In this document: positions 24,590 to 36,513 of the stretch, one piece after another
Position numbering within the stretch: position 1 is the stretch's first letter
Layout of the letters: each line of letters starts with the position of its first letter
Origin: Jacaranda mimosifolia
Lineage: Eukaryota; Streptophyta; Magnoliopsida; Lamiales; Bignoniaceae
Direction of reading: 5' to 3'
Assembly (NCBI GenBank): GCA_018894105.1
Contig: CM032126.1
Span: forward strand, 25,332,391-25,396,390
DNA: 64,000 nt
The notes under the pieces: generated by a model
Databases searched by the model: none
What the model saw: the letters and a program-made list of their open reading frames with translations, nothing else
Told to the model about the DNA's origin: nothing
Translations under genes and position numbers: made by a program

Positions 24590-25535
24590 GTAAGATAGAA
24601 TCCAAAGGAAAATTGCCCTCTCCGACAGTTGTTAATCCTAAGCAGAATGTTAGCACGATTACTTTGAGGAATAGTAAGGAGTTGAAAGAACCCACTAAGA
24701 AGACACAAGAAAATACTGTTGTGGAGAAAATGGAGAGAGAGATTGTCATGCCCTAGGATTCGGTTGAACATTCACATGAACCCAATGGTAAAGTGACAAG
24801 CTCATTGGTTGTACACCCTTTATTTCCTGAGAGGTTCACTTAATCCAAAAGGCATGAAGAGGAAAAGGAGAATTTTGAAACTTTTTGCAAAGTCGAGGTA
24901 AATATCCCATTACCTGATATAATCAAGCAAATACCTCGATATGCTAAATTTCTCAAGGAATTGTGCATAAATAAAAGAAAATGAAAGGGAAATGAAAGAA
25001 TAAGTGTAGGATAAATGTCTCAACACTGATACAAAGGAAATTGCCCCCCAAATGCAAGGACCCAGGTATGTTTATAATCCCTTGCAAAATTGGCGATGTT
25101 GGAATTGAAAAGGCCATGTGCGATCTTGGTGCTTCAATTAATGTCTACTCTTCCTTGAATGTTGGTCCTTTGAAAGAAACATGAGTAGTTATTCAACTTG
25201 CTGATAGGTTTTTGGTATATCCCGAGGGAAATCCTAGAGGATATGTTAGTACAGATTAACAAATTGATTTTGTTGTACTTAACATGTCTGAAGATAACTC
25301 TCCTAATTCATCACAAATATTGTTGGGAAGACCTTTCCTTAGAACCTCTAGGACAAAAATTGATGTGTATGATGGTACACTCACTATAGAGTTTGATGAT
25401 GATGTGAGTAAATTCAATATCTATGATGCCATGAAATGCCCTAATGATGAGTCTTGTGTTTTTGTTGCGGATATTTTTTATACTTTAACTCACAAAACCT
25501 TTTATTTGAATGATGATGATAATTCTGTGACATAA
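24590..25535 (+). pseudogene. Athila aspartic protease region
   Basis: Broken frames read GKLPSPTVVNPKQNVSTITL, then ERFT, IPLPDIIKQIPRYAKFLKEL, and after a shift IEKAMCDLGASINV, where DLGAS is the form of the protease active site seen in Athila elements. The block ends SPNSSQILLGRPFLRTSRTKIDV and TIEFDDDVSKFNIYDAM (open at 25284-25535). Normally the reverse transcriptase follows here. Instead the sequence passes straight to the post-pol GGGAGGCAACCCA region at about 25588. Confidence 0.85.
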
Positions 25536-25726
25536 GGAATATCTACGTCTAGCTAAAGACGCTAAAGAGAGGTACTTTTTGGGAGGCAACCCAAACTTTC
25601 AATTTGTTGTTCATTTTTCTTAAAAAAAAGAAGAAGCTATTTTTTAGTGTATTTAATTAACTTTATTTTTTTGATGCAGGAGACATCTTAAATTAGCCTG
25701 TGGGCACAATTACTTCAAACAAAAAA

Positions 25727-25878
25727 GCTATTCAATTTACCCGTGCCCACGCTTTGCTCAAGGACCTCTTCTGGCATTGTTTCAATTATTTGATAGAAAA
25801 GTTCTTTAATCTACCCATGCCCACGCCTTGTTCAGGGACCTTTTCTGGCACGTTCGAATTAATTGATAGAAGAACCTC
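25727..25878. repeat. Two tandem ~76-bp units, post-pol region of the Athila derivative
   Basis: Units at about 25727-25803 and 25804-25878 share GCCCACGC, TTGCTCAAGGACCTCTTCTGGC (second copy TTGTTCAGGGACCTTTTCTGGC) and an ATT-TTGATAGAA end. The copies have diverged, so the duplication is old. Non-coding. Confidence 0.8.
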
Positions 25879-25889
25879 GTCTCCTTAGG

Positions 25890-27021
25890 GGAGTCCCTTT
25901 TCCACATTTCTTATGCATTTACATTCTTATTTTGAAATATTGAGACCAATGTTTGGCTTAAGTTTGGGGGAGAAAATTTTGGATTCATTTTGTTTCAAAC
26001 ATGCATGAAATGACTTTTTCTTCTTCTTATTTGCTTCCAAAGTGTGTTTTAGTTCTTGATTTGTTATTCTTTCTCATTATTCTTTTGTCTCTTTAAGATG
26101 CTTGTCTCTGAGGTAACACTTAAATAATTGGGTTGAATTAAGACACATTGTAAGAATGACATAAATAGTTAAATCCTTGTTTATCGCCTTTTGACTTGTT
26201 TCCTTGTTCGTTAATTTGGATAAAAGATATATGAGGGAATTAATGCATATCACCCATAATAATTGTCATCATAGCGGGTTAATTTTTCTAGAATTTGCCT
26301 TGATGTGCATATTTGGGTTGAATTGTTGAGTTGAATGTACTAAGACGATGAAGATGACTAGGTTTGACCATTTAACCCCTTTAAAAAAAGCACTGGCTTG
26401 ATTACTCCACTAATCACTAAAATTAAGTGATTATGAGTAGAGATAATTATCATCTAGGTTTGTGAGCGGCTGAGTAACCGGGTGCATTCATCACTAATGT
26501 TTGCATTCGCGTAAAAAGGTCAGATGGCATTCTAGAAAATTGTGGCCAGCTGAGTAACCGGGTGTATTCATTACCAATATTTTTTTGCGTAAAAAGGTTG
26601 GTCCACATGCTGAATTTACTGCCGAAAAAAGGGGAGATCGAATAAGGTTTTTCCTTCCATCCTTTATGTTTTCGTGCATCCGGCTTGCTATTTCTCCCTG
26701 AAAATGTGATATCGCTGCATGCTTTTGATAGTTGACCTTCTATGTCTTCACTTTTAATAACCTTAATGAAGAAGTGTTAAATTCCTTTTACATTTCGAGT
26801 TCAACAAGATTACCAGGGTGGCAGGTTATTTGTGTAACTTATAAGGGTTCTTTCTATGAAGTGCATGTTCCTACTTGTGTCTTGATTTAGCCCTCCAAAA
26901 TTTGATAATTTGAACTATGTTGGGGACAAGCTGAGAAATAGGTAGAAGTCATATTGAGAAAGGTTAATAAATTGAGGCTATTGTATGCTTGAGACAAGCA
27001 TTGTCTAAGTGTGGGGGAATT
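25890..27021 (+). other. Non-coding 3' internal region of the Athila derivative, ending in the polypurine tract
   Basis: Long AT-rich stretch with no recognisable env-like frame. It ends with CTAAGTGTGGGGGAATT immediately before the 3' LTR, a typical purine-rich priming site. Confidence 0.75.
26464..26603. repeat. Two imperfect tandem units carrying CTGAGTAACCGGGTG
   Basis: The block CTGAGTAACCGGGTG-ATTCAT-AC-AAT followed by CGTAAAAAGGT occurs at about 26469-26520 and again at about 26549-26600. It lies in the region downstream of pol in Athila-like elements. Confidence 0.8.
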
Positions 27022-28120
27022 TGTTAATTTGCATTTTTGTCATTTAATTTGTATAATTTTCCCTTATGATTAATAGTAAAAATGCTTAATTGTTGGATTT
27101 TAACTCTCATTTTATATTTTGTGAAGCAAATTGAAGATTCAAGCTAAATGCAATTGAAAATCGAGTATTTGACATGCTTGGGGCAAAAATCGCATTTTCT
27201 AGGAGACGAGAAATGGAAGAAGGAAATAATTCGAGTGGGGACGTGTTTTGGCAGTTGTACATTTTTGGAATGTTTTATATTTCTTTAATTAGGAGAATTT
27301 AAGTTTTCCTGTGTTGGTAGGACTCTAATTAGTTTCCAAGTTGCATTAGGAGTAGTAGGCTGTTTATAGGGAATTAGGAATCTTTCATAGTATTTGTGAG
27401 ATCTAAAAAATTGATTCGTATTTCTTATTTTTTAAGTATTGATTTATCTTCTGTTTTCATTACAAATATTCAAGTTTATTGAATTTAGGGCCTAAATTTG
27501 ATAGTTTAGAATATTTGTTCTATCAATTAGAACGTTAAATTCATCATTGTTTAATTGTTCTAATGCTTATGGAAAATAACATAGTTATGTGTGGGGATAT
27601 GCATGATTTATGTTATGTGAATAAATAATCTAGTCTAAATGAACCCTGCTTGTGTGTGTTTGTTGGCGAGGGGTGGGTCTCTCTAGTTTTTAATGCTGTT
27701 GATAAATTAAATCCTAATAGCGTTTCTTTAGGGTAGTTTATTGGCAAGGGAAATAACTAACGAGCTTCTCTTAGTTATCGAGATAGTAAGGAGATATTGG
27801 TTATTAGGGCGTCCAAATAACTATAACCAGTCTATTTAAGAAAAAGGATATTTATCTTTGCATCAATGATCAAATCTGTGAACCAAACTAAGATTTTACC
27901 TTAAGTTAGATTTCATTCTCATTGATTTTTTATTTGATTTATTTTACCTTTAAAATTTTAGGTTTTTCATTTCATAAAAGTCCTCCATCTTTTCTATTTT
28001 ATTAATAAGCTTGAAAAAATAAAATTTACTAGTCCCTGTGGAATACGACCCTACTTACCACTAATTACAAATCATATCTTTAGAGTAGGAATTTATTTTT
28101 GTTAGATTCGACACCCATTA
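27022..28120 (+). repeat. Athila-like 3' LTR
   Basis: 1099 bp, matching 19819-21020 except for an internal deletion of about 100 bp at TTTCATAG/TATTTGTGA. It ends CACCCATTA, where the left copy ends CACCTGTCA, so the final CA has mutated. Confidence 0.87.
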
Positions 28121-28315
28121 GATTTAGTTCTATTTATATTGCGGGTGTGGAATCATTTCTAAAGTTTTCAAGAGAGAATATTACATGGTCTGATAAGTTT
28201 TTGAATAGTATTTCCTAATTTCGTTTAATATATATTGCATTCTATAATGGTTTGTACATTGTTTTAGTATTTTTAAATACTAAGATGTTGAATATTTTTA
28301 TAATTGTGCAGTGAG

Positions 28316-30136
28316 ATGCCGCCTAAGGAAGTAGCATACGTCGCCCGATAACTAGGAAAAGTATAGTTGGAATCCAAGAAGCATCTTCGATCATTCAAGA
28401 ATCAACATTTATGTTGCCAACTTCGTCTTCATCTCTTTTGCAGCCTATTTCATCTAGATCTCCACATCATGAGGAGGATATACAAGAAATGGATTGTGAA
28501 AGTCCTATAGCAATCTCAGAAAATTGCATTGGTAAAACATTCAGACCTTATGCATTACTATAATAAAGAGTTTAACTTGCAAATTATTTATTATTGATCT
28601 TTACATATTTGTTGATGGATAAACATCAACTTCCACCAAGAAACAAGGTCGTGGAGCAAGTACAGGCAAGTCCATAGAGAAAGACATTACTGATAATGTA
28701 AGTATTGATATTTATAGTACGTATTGATCTCCTTTATCTTATATGCTCTAAATTCTAACTATATTTTTATATTTGTGGTTAGGATGGTAAGTTGCTGGAG
28801 ATTGAGTTCCCTGAAGGTTTCAAGAAGCCACGTCGATTTGCTAATCACCTAGCAAATGCGATTTGAATTGTTGTTAGGCATAGTCCTGAACTTGATTGTA
28901 TTAGCCAATGGAATGAGATCCCAGAGTATCAAAAATTACCTGTGTATGCTGGACTAGATGTGAGTTTAGTTGTGACATTCTATTTATTATGTTTATCTTA
29001 CTTATCAATGAGGAAATAATTTATTTGTGATATATAATTATTGAACTTTTATATCTTTTAGGCATGGTTTATTATCAAGGGATGGGAAACTAATGAAGTA
29101 GTCAAGAAGTATATGGAAAACATGTTTCAAAGGAGTTATACACATTGGAGGGGCCGATTGTCAGCATCATATAGAAAGATGATTGCAACAAGAGAGAATC
29201 CAAGGGCTAGTCGTCCATTTGATTGGATACCACTTGAGAAATGGCATGTCCTATGTGATCATTATGAAAGTGAAAAATTCAAGGTATTAATAGATTTTAT
29301 TTGAGATTTCAATATAGTTATATATATTGTCCTAAAATTTTGAGTATGGTTTTCACCTTTGTTTTTCCATATGTAAATGCAGGCTAGGTCCAAAACTAAT
29401 GCTGAGAATAGGTCACACATACTATATACTCATACTTCAGGTTCAAAATCTTTCCACACACGACTATTGCAAATGGTATGTACTTACTAAAGCTCAAATA
29501 AATTTGACTCTTTGGTTGATGTTCACTACTAATAACTCTCTTTTTTGCCAACTTGAAAGGAAAATCAAAGCTATGTGGATAACTTTGCAAGGACTCACAT
29601 GAAAAATGGTACTTTTGTAAATGACAAGGCTACAGCAATACACGTATATTTAATTGTATATAATTATTATTTTAATTGAGCATGTGTGTATATTTCGCAT
29701 ATAATATAATATGCTCGACTTCATGACTAAATGACAGGCTAAAATGGAAAACTTAAGGAATCAAGCAAATGAAAATAGAGAAAGTTCAGTTTCTGAGAGG
29801 GAAATTGTAAAGCAGACACTTGGCAAGCGCGCTAGATACGAAAAGGGCTTGGGTTACGGAGTTGTGCCTTCTAAGTGTACCAAAAGGTCAACATGTGAGT
29901 CTTCACAGATTGAGACACTCAAAGAAAAATTGAGTAGCAAAGAAGACGAATTACAAGATGCTACTTCACACATTAAATCTCAAGAGGAAATGATTGAAAG
30001 TCAACAAATCCTAATTCAAAGTTATGATGAAGAAGTAGCTGGTCTCAGAGAAGGTCAAAATGAATGGAAGCAAATGTTGCTAAAAATTATGCAACAAAAC
30101 AATCCAAATAATCAAGATAAGAATTGTAAGTTCATA
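28316..30136 (+). pseudogene. Transposase_24-type CACTA protein gene, multi-exon, inactivated
   Basis: Exon-like blocks with GT/AG borders can be followed: an N-terminal Ser-rich piece (28318-28530), STKKQGRGAST (28630-28698), KLLEIEFPEGFKKPRRFANH and SQWNEIPEYQKLPVY (28785-28960), IIKGWETNEVVKKYMEN to WHVLCDHYESEKFK (29062-29283), ARSKTNAENRSHI and TSGSKSFHTRLLQM (29384-29475), ENQSYVDNFARTHMKNGTF (29559-29643), then a long C-terminal exon (29739-30126) with GLGYGVVPSK and a coiled-coil rich in Glu/Gln. This order is that of plant Transposase_24 proteins, whose function in transposition is not catalytic as far as known. The first exon is out of frame and a TGA interrupts the third. Confidence 0.78.
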
Positions 30137-30289
30137 CTTCTATGTTGTTCGCATCATTCTTATGCATTTTACGTTTCATTGCGATTTGATTTGATCACTT
30201 TTATAAAGAAAATACAATTAAAAAAATTTAGTTAATCATGTGGTATTATATTGTATAGAAGTTGTTCTCTCAAAAAGAGTTAACATGTG

Positions 30290-30620
30290 GTATTTATGTT
30301 GCTGCAAATTTTGCAGCAGAATTTTCTGCTGTTTTTTGCTGTAGAAGTTTCTGTCGGCAGCAGAAAATTCTACTGCAGGAAATTTCTGCAGCAAAAAACA
30401 GCAGAATTTTTTGCTGTTTATTTCTAAATCTGCAGCAGAAAATTCTACTTTTTTTTTGTTGGAAAAAAAAAATAGAAAAATATGCTGTGCAGAAGATAGC
30501 AAATTTTTGCTTTTTTTTTTCCTGCTAAAAACAGCAGAATTTTTTACTGCAGAAAAAATTCTACTGTGTAGAATTTTCTAATGCAGAGAATTTCTGCAGC
30601 AAAAATTTTCTACATGATTT
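30290..30620. repeat. Cluster of short direct and inverted GCAG/TTCTGC repeats
   Basis: More than ten copies of GCAGAAAATTCT, its reverse complement AGAATTTTCTGC, and GCAGCA/TGCTGC variants lie within 330 bp in both orientations, interleaved with poly-T and poly-A. The segment can fold into several hairpins. It sits in an apparent intron of the CACTA gene. The ORFs on both strands here are products of the repeat. It may be a subterminal array of a nested DNA element or a MITE. No TSD was identified. Confidence 0.8.
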
Positions 30621-31977
30621 TAGAAAAGACTTATATTTTGGTAACTAAATTATTTTGTAGCAAAACTAGTGTCAGTACTAAATTAGTTATTTTGTGCATT
30701 GCATTATTCTAGCTTTTCTAGTAAAATTAGCATTTGAATTAAAGTAAAAACATGTATTCGTATCTCAATTTTTTTTAAATTTTCTCTTTACATTTATGTA
30801 CGAGCAGGAGATGACAAAGTGGTGCAAGAAAATTGGAAAATGTGTGCTAAGAAACTTGCTTTGCAACTAGGTACTTTCTTGCAATTTTATTTTCGACAAG
30901 TATTAACTCTAGCTTTGATATGCTACTCCGAAATTCTTTGTCTCAAATAAATTCCAACTGCTCGGATATTGTTAATTTTGAAGCAAATCATTCAAGTTCT
31001 TAGCATTTTGTTTCTTATCTCTTATTATGAAGTGGATTCTTTACATAAGTTTTCCGTGCTTCTGAATTTTGTGATATGATTTGTTCAAGTTATCTTGCTT
31101 ATTTTTACTTATTCTAGGTTCTACCTTTAATAAATTTAAATTTTGGTTATATTTGTAGGTTTTTGAAGTAAATGATCCAAGAATGGAGAATGCGATATGA
31201 ATATGAAAACTCATATATTTTGATCACTCAATTATCCTATCATGAATATCCTTTTCAAACATGTCGTTATGTTTTGTCTCATTAAAGCTACAATATTTAT
31301 AACTTCTTTATATTCTCTTTTATAACAATTTGGATGGTATCTTTAATTTCAACTATGCTTATGTGATCTAAATTGTTGCTTTTGTTAGCTTAGTATGACA
31401 CTTCTTTATTTTTAATTTTATTTTCTATATATATTCGTGTTTTATGTGATATAATGCTTATATGTAAGGACTTCCAGATAGTTGCGATAAAATTTTAGTT
31501 AAGGTTTCGAAAATTGGTTTCTAACCCTTTTGATACAAATAAAAATATTGGTCAAACATTCGTTTTAGTGAGGATTTTATGTTGTGGCATTTAGTATTTG
31601 TGACAATAATTACTATTCATCATAAAATATAAAATATTAATAACTGTGAGTATTAGTGAGGACCATATGTTCATGTCATATATATTAAAACATATTTTGA
31701 AATTGATTATTGGTAGCAAATGCTTATCTTTGTAACAAATGTCAATATTTTTGTGAGTATATAATTGTCACTAGAACTAATGATATCGTAACGAAATATC
31801 CATTGTTACCAATGTTTTTGTGACGAAAGGGATTATTTGTTACCCAAACTTTTAGCGTCGAGCTTTAGAGGACAAAATTAGTAATGAAGATTTTTTGTTA
31901 CAAAAAGTTACAGTGACAAAAAAATATCCTATTGTGACAAATATGTTCCTCGCCAAAAGTAAAATTTCTTGTAGTTG

Positions 31978-32859
31978 TTTGAGTCTCAAAGGCATAAATT
32001 AGGAGTATATATACTCTCTTCGCAGAAACGAAAACTAAGAAGCCTTGTGATAAGAGTTACAAGCTTTAGCTTTCTTAATTGGTAGGTGATAGCTGATACA
32101 CCTTTGAGTTATGGAGTAGCTAGGAATATTCTAACTTGAGATCATTTAGTATTGTAGCCTCAATCGTTGTCATGCATGGTCATCAATTAATTATACAGAG
32201 GCCGCTTCTGTTCAATATAATACAGACAAAAATGAGGGGAAGATCTCCATCTTCTTTAATTTGTAATCCTTTTTAATTCATAGGTACATATATATATATA
32301 TGTATGTAGCAAAAAAGACTAGAAACAACCATAAGAATTATATGGAGAGATGTATGCATGTTATGCGGGCCGGCAAATGTAAATAATTAATTACGGGAGT
32401 ACCATACTACTCTCTTTATAACATAAAGAGTGCGACGAAAATAAAAGAAGAAGTGCTAATTAATTAAGTATACCGTGTCCACTTATCTATGTATATATAT
32501 AATCTATCATTAGACTTGGTAGATGCATGTAACTTGTCATTACTTCAAATTAATCCTGAAATTGTTCCATGTAAATTTGATGCTTTATATATAAACAACC
32601 TTGGAGTTGTGAGATTAATGGCGTGCCTGAGTTGTGAAAAAATTAGCAGCCGAGTTGCTTTCCCAATATATAAATGTGATCGATTTCAAGCTTCATCTAA
32701 TATGTGCTTCATATATATAGCTCTTTAACTAATTAGTAATTAAGTGTTGGAAATATCAAATACCATGTCCGATTGTCCGGTCCCAACTCCCAACGAACGA
32801 GAGAAAACTATATAATGTTGATGACTGCTTTTGAATTAATTTGTTTCGGCCATACTTTT
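31978..32859. other. AT-rich intergenic sequence
   Basis: No gene supported. The ORF at 32489-32728 has no family resemblance and lacks codon structure, so it was not called. Confidence 0.6.
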
Positions 32860-32860
32860 A

Positions 32861-33153
32861 GGGTGTTTGGCTAAATTTATTTAAAAAGTTTTATAAGCTT
32901 CTATATCTTATAAGATAATTTTATAATTAATATGATTAAAATTAAGAGAGCTTGTTAAGATGTTCAAAATAAGTTAGAAACTCCTTAATTTTTTATAAAA
33001 ATGGAAAAAAAACTTATAAGCTCCTAACATCTTATTTTTGGAGCTTATAAGTTCTTTTAAAAAAAAAAAATACCAAATACTCTTCAACATCTTATAAGCT
33101 CTTAAACATCTTATAAAATATTTTGAGAAGCTTATAAGCCCACCTAAACACCC
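32861..33153. mobile_element. Short TIR element (hAT-like MITE), about 290 bp
   Basis: The left end GGGTGTTTGGCTAAA and the right end CACCTAAACACCC are inverted repeats (GGGTGTTTGG against GGGTGTTTAGG). The interior contains repeated TTATAAGCT/AGCTTATAA palindromes in both halves, so the whole unit can fold back. GGGTGTTTGG-type ends are common in plant hAT MITEs. No clean 8-bp duplication was seen in the flanks, so the class is an inference. Confidence 0.65.
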
Positions 33154-36100
33154 TCTTTATCAATGCGTGTCAACTTCAAACGCCATATCAGTACCTTAAT
33201 TTATCGAAAAAATTTCAGCCAATGTGATGTGATAGTGGTAGTGCCAAGGAGTTACTACTCCTGAAAGCCAAGACAAACATTAATTCCTTGATGGTCCATA
33301 TATGATGATTGCACTAACTCTTATAATGTTACTAGAGCTTTTAAAAACTCCATTGATATGTATTTTTCAGTTACTTATTAATATATATTTATAATATTTT
33401 TATAGAAAGATATTATATTTTTCTATCAATAGATATATATATGTATATGAATTAATTTTTAAAACTTTGTGTATATGTCTCGTATTCTGACAATATGTAT
33501 GTATTGATAATTTTAACAACTGAAAATTACTATTCGTGTCTTGACATGATAAAAATGATACACAAAGTAGATATATATTGAAACTATCTAATAAGTACAT
33601 ATTTAAATTAAGTAGAATAAAACATAAATGTTAAGGTTAATTTTTTACCAAAAAAGTTAGATATTTTTATTTTTTACTTTAATTATACATTTTTATTCCA
33701 AGATTAATTTCAAATTTATCTTAATTAAGTACTTAATAATTTAAGTTATTATGAAATAAACAAACTATTTTTTCATGTCTAATAATCTTTTTGTATCTCA
33801 AATATATAATCACTTTATTTTCAGTTGAAATATACATTCTTGAATTGTATTTATATTTTAATTAAAAAATTATCTCCTAGACAACTTGTAAATACACATA
33901 TAAAATTTTCAATAATTTATAGGTAATTAGTATATTTCCAAATAAAAAAATGACTAAGCAACTATGATTATCTTTACATATTATAATTCACTTAAAAATT
34001 TACAACTTACCCAGGTTTCTAACTATAAGAAAGATAATTACATCTACTTCTATGGAATATCAAATCATTATTTTATTAGTGAAAGATTTTAAAATTTGAT
34101 AGGTACGCTTAAACTTATCAGAAGTTTTTCAAATTTAATTATTTTTAAGATAATCTCTTTTAGATATGCAAAATATATTTTGATAAAATTATATATCAAG
34201 AATATTACTAATATTTTAATTTGAATTTAAAATATATTACAAGTATGAGAGATTATTTCCAACAACTTCTCTTAATTTTTTATATTTATATTATAAAAAA
34301 TTTCAATTAAAAAAGTTTTAATTTTTAAACAATTAAAGCAATATAAAAAATCAATTCTCAAATATTTGAAGCAAATTTTTTATTACATAAATATATTATA
34401 GTTGAAACTTTCAAAAGTCTGATAAATGGACACTTAAAATAGCCAATAACGTTAATCTTTACATTTTGAATATATTTATTTTCACAATTTTAATATTTAT
34501 ATCAACTTCCTTTATTTACACATTTTTGTTTAATAAGAATTTACAAAAGAGTATTGTACATATAGATAATATGAATAATGTATCAATAAAGTTTTGCTGA
34601 AACTAAAAATCGTATTAAATTATTTTATGCATCTTGTATTTAATGAGATTTGATATATTAAATATATATATAGATATATTAAGTTAAGTAACAAAAATTA
34701 AATATTATTTAATAATAATTCACATGATATGTAAAACATATTATTTGATATATAATCTTAAAAATGATAAAACAAATCCATAAGCAAAAGTGAATAAATC
34801 TTACAATGTTGACAAATAATTAACATTTTAAAACCCTCAAGTGTAATAAAAATTGTTATTGTAACCATTACATTTTTAACTATATGATGCTAAAGATATT
34901 TTATATTTTTTTAAAGAAATATTTTGCTTATATATCATATTAAAAAAATATATATATATAATTTAAAATTATATTAAATAAAATTTTTTTGCTTGGTTGT
35001 TTATTATCTATTCTTATTACTTTTTTTATTTTAACAATTTAAGAATCTATGTATAATTTATAGATTTAAAGGTAGCAACTATATATTGACACTCTAAATT
35101 TAATTAAGTTATATAAATCATCTTCAAATTTTAACATTTTCAAATGAAATCTACATTTTACGTCATTAAAAATAATTTTTCTTTTTGAAATTTTGAAAAG
35201 ATATCTTATTTATTTAATTATTTGAAGTAAAATAAATATTATTAAAAAATAAAAATATTTGTATAATTAAATTTATTTTAAGCTACACCAGACATATAGT
35301 AAAGAATTTTAAGACACCTCAATGGCAAGACATGGAAGCTATTTATAAATTATTTCAAAGCTCTATTGGCAAACAAATACTTCATGATTCATTTAAACTT
35401 TTTGTTGTCTATTCAAATTCTTCATTACTCATCCATTAAAATATGAAAATCTCAACATTTCTTGGACAGAAAGTATGCTTTTCAAGCCCCCGAGAAAAAT
35501 AATGATAAAGAAGTCGAGAATAAGGGGAATATACTAATTAAAATTTACAAAAAATTAGAGTTTTAGTCATAACTTTATGAATAATATTTATTTTTTAATT
35601 TCAATATTTATTTTATTTGCACAAAATTTTTCATGAACATTCATGAATCAAACACGCAAAAGATAGATAACTAAATAAAAAGTCTACAATTTTCTTAAAT
35701 AAAAAAAAGTAATACATAGAAATAATAACATATGTTTACATATTTTCTTTCTTTTTAATATTTAATGTGAAAGATCATAATTTTTTCTAATTTTTTTAAT
35801 CAACATTTTCACAAATCAAAGTTAGTTATATCATAAATCGAGATTTTGATTTTATTTTTATTTTTAGATTAAATAGTCCAAATAAGAATGATTTGTGAAA
35901 AAATAAATAAATAAGGATATCTAATCATATTTTTTTATATATGTAAAAATAACTTTTATTTTGTATAATGTTTATTTTTTAAAATAATTTAACACAAATT
36001 TTAATTTTTGTTTGAATTGATTTTCTATGATACAATAGATCATTATGTTCTCAATATTGTTCATCATGTTTTATATTCTCAGACACTATAATTTTATTAT

Positions 36101-36508
36101 TTTGTTTGAGTTATTTTTGTTATGAAAAAAGATAAGTATTTTTGTATTTTTATATTGTGCTTTATACATGTGACGATGCTGTGTGAATATGATTTTCATT
36201 GTCTCTAATATTCTTACACTGTGATTTTTTCGGGAAAAAAAATCTTAATTTTGTATCATGTATCTTATTAGAAAATAAATCGTGAATTAAATTCACTTTT
36301 ACATGAAATAACAATGATAATTTTTAGCTATAATTAATTTAATTCGTGCATAATACTGGGCACATGCTTATAGTTAAAATTCTAAAAATCTAAATTCTCT
36401 TAATGAAGATAATAGTTAAGATAAAATTTCAAAAGTTCATTGCTATATATATAAGTAAATAAATGAATGTGATCATGTTGAATGCGAGAGTTTTAAAAGC
36501 TAGATTCC
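33154..36508. other. Very AT-rich intergenic sequence
   Basis: 3.3 kb of more than about 75 percent A+T by eye, with many ATATAT runs and homopolymer tracts. I found no ORF with family resemblance, no RNA gene and no LTR ends. It could have matrix-attachment character, but nothing specific shows this. Confidence 0.65.
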
Positions 36509-36513
36509 ACACC

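Larger units (their letters stand above)
19819..28120 (+). mobile_element. Athila-like Ty3/gypsy deletion derivative (gag and protease only)
   Basis: Direct repeats at 19819-21020 and 27022-28120 both begin TGTTAA-TTGCATTTTTGTC and share long identical phrases (for example TTAATTGTTGGATTTTAACT). Just inside the left repeat is TGGCGTTGTTGTTGAGGA, a decayed form of the TGGCGCCGTTGCCGGGGA sequence that Athila-type elements use at the primer-binding site. Just before the right repeat is GTGTGGGGGAATT, the polypurine tract. Internal frames encode Athila-type gag and protease, then jump to the GGGAGGCAACCCA region that normally follows pol, so reverse transcriptase and integrase have been deleted. 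The flanking pentamers, GTATT and GATTT, do not match cleanly. Confidence 0.87.
28121..31977 (+). mobile_element. CACTA (En/Spm) transposon remnant, right portion
   Basis: A decayed multi-exon gene of the plant Transposase_24 (Ptta/En/Spm) type is followed by a long stretch of short repeats built on GTGACAAA/TTGTTAC-type motifs (about 31560-31960), typical of CACTA subterminal regions. It ends in TTTCTTGTAGTTG (31965-31977), one base off the canonical CACTACAAGAAA terminus in reverse complement. The left terminus was not found. The Athila 3' LTR abuts the left side, so the element is truncated or its left part has been lost. Confidence 0.75.

Noticed and set aside
30236..30528. 88-codon ORFs on both strands at the GCAG cluster
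   Set aside because: Both are readings of the same palindromic repeat array. The low-complexity A/F/Q/K protein is not credible.
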